A DNA stretch of 48,768 nt, from NCBI RefSeq assembly GCF_000335475.2, contig NZ_ANAH02000003.1:1-48768 (forward strand), written 5' to 3'. Under the pieces are notes generated by a model. That model worked only from the letters and a program-made list of their open reading frames with translations, did not search any database and was not told the origin of the DNA. Every line of letters begins with the position of its first letter. Position 1 is the stretch's first letter. Below, in pieces: positions 46,849 through 48,768 of this stretch. The position numbers and the translations under genes were made by a program. The DNA is from Cystobacter fuscus DSM 2262 (lineage in GTDB: Bacteria > Myxococcota > Myxococcia > Myxococcales > Myxococcaceae).

Positions 46849-47709
46849 ATGAGCACGCCCGCCCCCGTCCATACCGCCGTCAATACTCCCACCCGCTTCG
46901 CCGAAGTGAAGGGCCGCCGCATCGCCTACCGGGATCTCGGCCAGGGGGTGCCCATCCTCCTGTGTCTGCGATTCCGCGGCATTCTCGACTCGTGGGATCC
47001 CGCCTTCCTCGACGCGCTGGCGGTCCACCACCGCGTCATCACCTTCGACTACTCCGGCCTTGGCCAATCGACTGGCGAGCCCAGCTATGTGCGCAAGAAG
47101 ATGGCCCAAGACGCCATCGATCTGGCCGACGCGCTGGGCCTCGAGCGCTTCGTCATTGGCGGCTGGTCGCTGGGCGGCATCGCGGCGCAGGTGGTGACGC
47201 GCCTCCACCCCGAGCGAATCCTCAAGACCATCCTGATCGGCACCACGCCCCCGGGCAAGGTGCGCTTCGGCCCGAAGCCCATCTTCTTCGAACGCGCCTT
47301 GAAGCCGGTGAACGATCTGGATGACGAAGTCGTGCTGTTCTTCCATCCGGAGTCGCAGAAGTCCCGCGCCGCCGCGGTGGCGTCGCACAACCGCATCGCG
47401 GCGCGCACCACGGACCTCAGTCCGGCGATTCCGATGCCCACCGTCTTGAAGATGATGGCCGAGACCCGGGCTGAGGATCTCTTCGTCGATGATGACGGCT
47501 ACCGTGACTTCCTCAAGAGGACCGACATCCCCGTGCTGGTCATCTCCGGAGACCAGGAAATCGTCTTCCCGGTGGAGAACTGGTTCGATCTGACGCCGCA
47601 GACGAAGTCGGTGCACCTGATGGTGTTTCCTCAGATGGGCCACGGCCCGCAGCACGAGACGCCGCAGGTGTGCGCCGACCTGATCACCAGCTTCATCCGC
47701 AACAACTGA
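46849..47709 (+). CDS. Alpha/beta hydrolase
   Basis: 286 aa. Nucleophile elbow GGWSLGG (Ser107), acid in VISGDQEIV and His in FPQMGHGPQHE, the standard triad order. The loop that normally reads HG near the first strand is RFRG here (LCLRFRGILDSWDP), so the oxyanion region is unusual. It could act on esters, epoxides, halides or peroxides; the substrate is unknown. GGAGG precedes ATG 46849. Placement after the kinase and behind the palindrome suggests it is an output gene of the two-component system. Confidence 0.88.
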   Translation: MSTPAPVHTAVNTPTRFAEVKGRRIAYRDLGQGVPILLCLRFRGILDSWDPAFLDALAVHHRVITFDYSGLGQSTGEPSYVRKKMAQDAIDLADALGLERFVIGGWSLGGIAAQVVTRLHPERILKTILIGTTPPGKVRFGPKPIFFERALKPVNDLDDEVVLFFHPESQKSRAAAVASHNRIAARTTDLSPAIPMPTVLKMMAETRAEDLFVDDDGYRDFLKRTDIPVLVISGDQEIVFPVENWFDLTPQTKSVHLMVFPQMGHGPQHETPQVCADLITSFIRNN

Positions 47710-47727
47710 GTGGGCGGAGTGGGCGCC

Positions 47728-47848
47728 GGAGAAGGTGTCAAAGAACTCCGGAGAAGGTGTCAAAGAACTCGAGCCCGGAGAAGGTGTCCCGGAGAAGGTG
47801 TCGGAGAAGGTGTCAAAGAACTCGAGCGGAGAAGGTGTCAAAGAACTC
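47728..47848. repeat. Six-copy short direct repeat array
   Basis: GGAGAAGGTGTC occurs at 47728, 47750, 47777, 47791, 47803 and 47828. Copies 1, 2, 5 and 6 are directly followed by AAAGAACTC, and copies 2, 5 and 6 then by GAGC. Spacings are 22, 27, 14, 12 and 25 bp, so it is not a CRISPR array. A degraded copy lies at 48663-48684. It sits between the hydrolase gene and a converging gene. Confidence 0.85.
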
Positions 47849-47903
47849 GAGCGACGCGATATGGCGCCGCGGTACTCGCGCTTCTCCAGAGGGCCGGCAC
47901 CCG

Positions 47904-48614
47904 TCAGCGCGCGCCGGTCGCGGTGCCCGGCCCGTCCACCTTCTGGTGTCCGGTCACCGTCACCTCCGTACGAAAGCGCAGCTTGTAGAAGAGGACTCCG
48001 CCCGAGCCGGCGATTTTCATCTGCGTGGGCTGCCGCTCGCACGGGGTCTCCGTGTAGGCCAGGAAGTCCATCTGGAGCTCATCCAACATGGGGGGCATGT
48101 CGGAGGGGGAGATGCGCAGGGTCATCACCTTCCCGGCCCGCGCGTCCACCATCGCTTGTCCCTTCATCCGCTTCTTGTCTGACTTCAAGGGGGCGAACTT
48201 CACGGTCACCAGCCCCTCGCTCGGACCCGGTGTGGAGTCGAAGCGGTAATCCGCCCTGGCCCGCGGATGGAACGGGGACAGCCTCGCCTTGTCGTCCTCG
48301 TTCTTCGGCGGGTCCTTCGGCTCCGCCTTGAGCTGGCTGGTCAGGTCCCCCTCTTCCTTCTGGGAGAGGAGCTTGCGCGCAATCACCGTGGTTCCGGAGC
48401 GGGTGACCTCGTAGCTGCGGGTCAGCCGTCCCTTCACCTTGCCCTCCTTGTCCAGCTCCTCCGTGACTGAGTTCTCCACGGTGCGGCAGGCGGGGATGGC
48501 CAGCTTTCGCTCCTCCGCTTCGCCCAGGCGTTGGAGGAGGTCATCCGGTGGCGCTTCCGCGCGAGCGGAGACACCGAGGAGCAAGGGAAGAAGGGCAAGG
48601 GCAAGTGCGCGCAT
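47904..48614 (-). CDS. Secreted hypothetical protein
   Basis: 236 aa, not recognised. Signal peptide (MRALALALLPLLLGVSARA-EA). The mature chain has alternating strands and charged turns (GRLTRSYEVTRSGTTVIARKLL; GLVTVKFAPL; GKVMTLRISPSDMPPMLDELQMDFLAYTE; GGVLFYKLRFRTEVTVTGHQ), consistent with a periplasmic beta-rich protein, perhaps lipid- or polymer-binding. Only two mature Cys. ATG 48614 begins the signal peptide. Confidence 0.75.
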   Translation of the reverse strand: MRALALALLPLLLGVSARAEAPPDDLLQRLGEAEERKLAIPACRTVENSVTEELDKEGKVKGRLTRSYEVTRSGTTVIARKLLSQKEEGDLTSQLKAEPKDPPKNEDDKARLSPFHPRARADYRFDSTPGPSEGLVTVKFAPLKSDKKRMKGQAMVDARAGKVMTLRISPSDMPPMLDELQMDFLAYTETPCERQPTQMKIAGSGGVLFYKLRFRTEVTVTGHQKVDGPGTATGAR

Positions 48615-48662
48615 GGCGCGGAGATTAATCTCCGTCCGCCTTCGAGCCGCAATCGAATTGCC

Positions 48663-48684
48663 GAGAGGGTGTCAAAGGATTCGA
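48663..48684 (+). repeat. Degenerate copy of the GGTGTCAAAG repeat
   Basis: GAGAGGGTGTCAAAGGATTC followed by GA differs from the array unit at a few positions and lies 48 bp upstream of the secreted-protein gene start. Shows the repeat is not confined to one array. From here to 48768 no gene is visible. Confidence 0.5.
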
Positions 48685-48768
48685 GTGCGCCAGGTAAAGC
48701 CTGGGTGAGGAGGAAGCGATGTAGAGCGGAAACTTCACGAAGGGACCCTGCGGGTTCAAACCCCGCCC

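Noticed and set aside
47728-47848. CRISPR array
   Set aside because: Repeat units are 12-21 bp, spacings vary from 12 to 27 bp, some copies abut, and no cas gene is present.
48745-48768. T-arm-like sequence GCGGGTTCAAACCCCGC at the right edge, suggesting the 3' part of a tRNA
   Set aside because: The upstream bases do not form a D-arm or a 5-bp anticodon stem with U33 in the right place. A tRNA cut by the window edge cannot be ruled out but is not supported.

Overview
The window comes from a high-GC, multicellular-lifestyle bacterium, very probably a myxobacterium of the Cystobacter/Archangium/Myxococcus group (inference). The grounds are PEGA-tailed eukaryote-like Ser/Thr kinases, many lipoproteins and Cys-rich secreted proteins, a Sit-type (outer-membrane-exchange) polymorphic toxin locus with a SitI3-like immunity gene, strong G/C third-position bias, and many long antisense reading frames that this bias creates.

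Layout. 1-510: end of an rRNA operon (5S rRNA) with a hairpin. 511-3264: Ser/Thr kinase with PEGA domains. 3362-5946: two translationally linked lysine-2,3-aminomutase-family radical SAM enzymes. 5957-8599 (minus): a GspE/PilB-type ATPase with two N-terminal membrane helices, a PEGA membrane protein and a periplasmic protein. 8710-11012: MFS transporter, Gly-rich lipoprotein, and a sigma-region-4-like protein with a C-terminal membrane anchor. 11063-20014: a housekeeping block, with a SpoIID-like protein, queA and tgt (queuosine), yajC-secD-secF (protein export) and recJ. 20011-22124 (minus): sitI3-like immunity gene and a sitA-like toxin whose lipoprotein leader lies upstream in a broken frame. 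22236-24785 (minus): YHS protein, outer-membrane barrel and an HExxH lipoprotein. 24924-27677: aspS and a diacylglycerol-kinase-family gene. 27686-28591: a scar zone with an amidase C-terminal remnant carrying an in-frame stop, a low-GC insert and another truncated gene. 28641-29616: an unrecognised lipoprotein/cytosolic gene pair. 29791-32835: a complete carbohydrate-type ABC importer without its ATPase.

32825-34416 (minus): an EEP-fold phosphatase/nuclease, then a small unit not described to my knowledge. It pairs a 39-residue peptide ending TCGVCIACLVG with a 197-residue protein carrying a WHTFILFTRDYHEFC motif, and looks like a RiPP (modified peptide) precursor and partner. 34758-42315: a PRISE-type enone reductase, an outer-membrane protein, two small Cys-rich lipoproteins, a DTW-domain tRNA-modifying enzyme, a large hybrid histidine kinase and a small hypothetical protein. 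42437-47709: a threonine/serine dehydratase, then a FixJ-like regulator, a stand-alone receiver, a PAS histidine kinase and an alpha/beta hydrolase. Related CATAC...GTATG palindromes precede the FixJ-like regulator gene and the hydrolase gene, suggesting one regulon. 47728-47848: an array of six short direct repeats. 47904-48614 (minus): a secreted hypothetical protein. No CRISPR array, intact insertion sequence or complete tRNA was seen.
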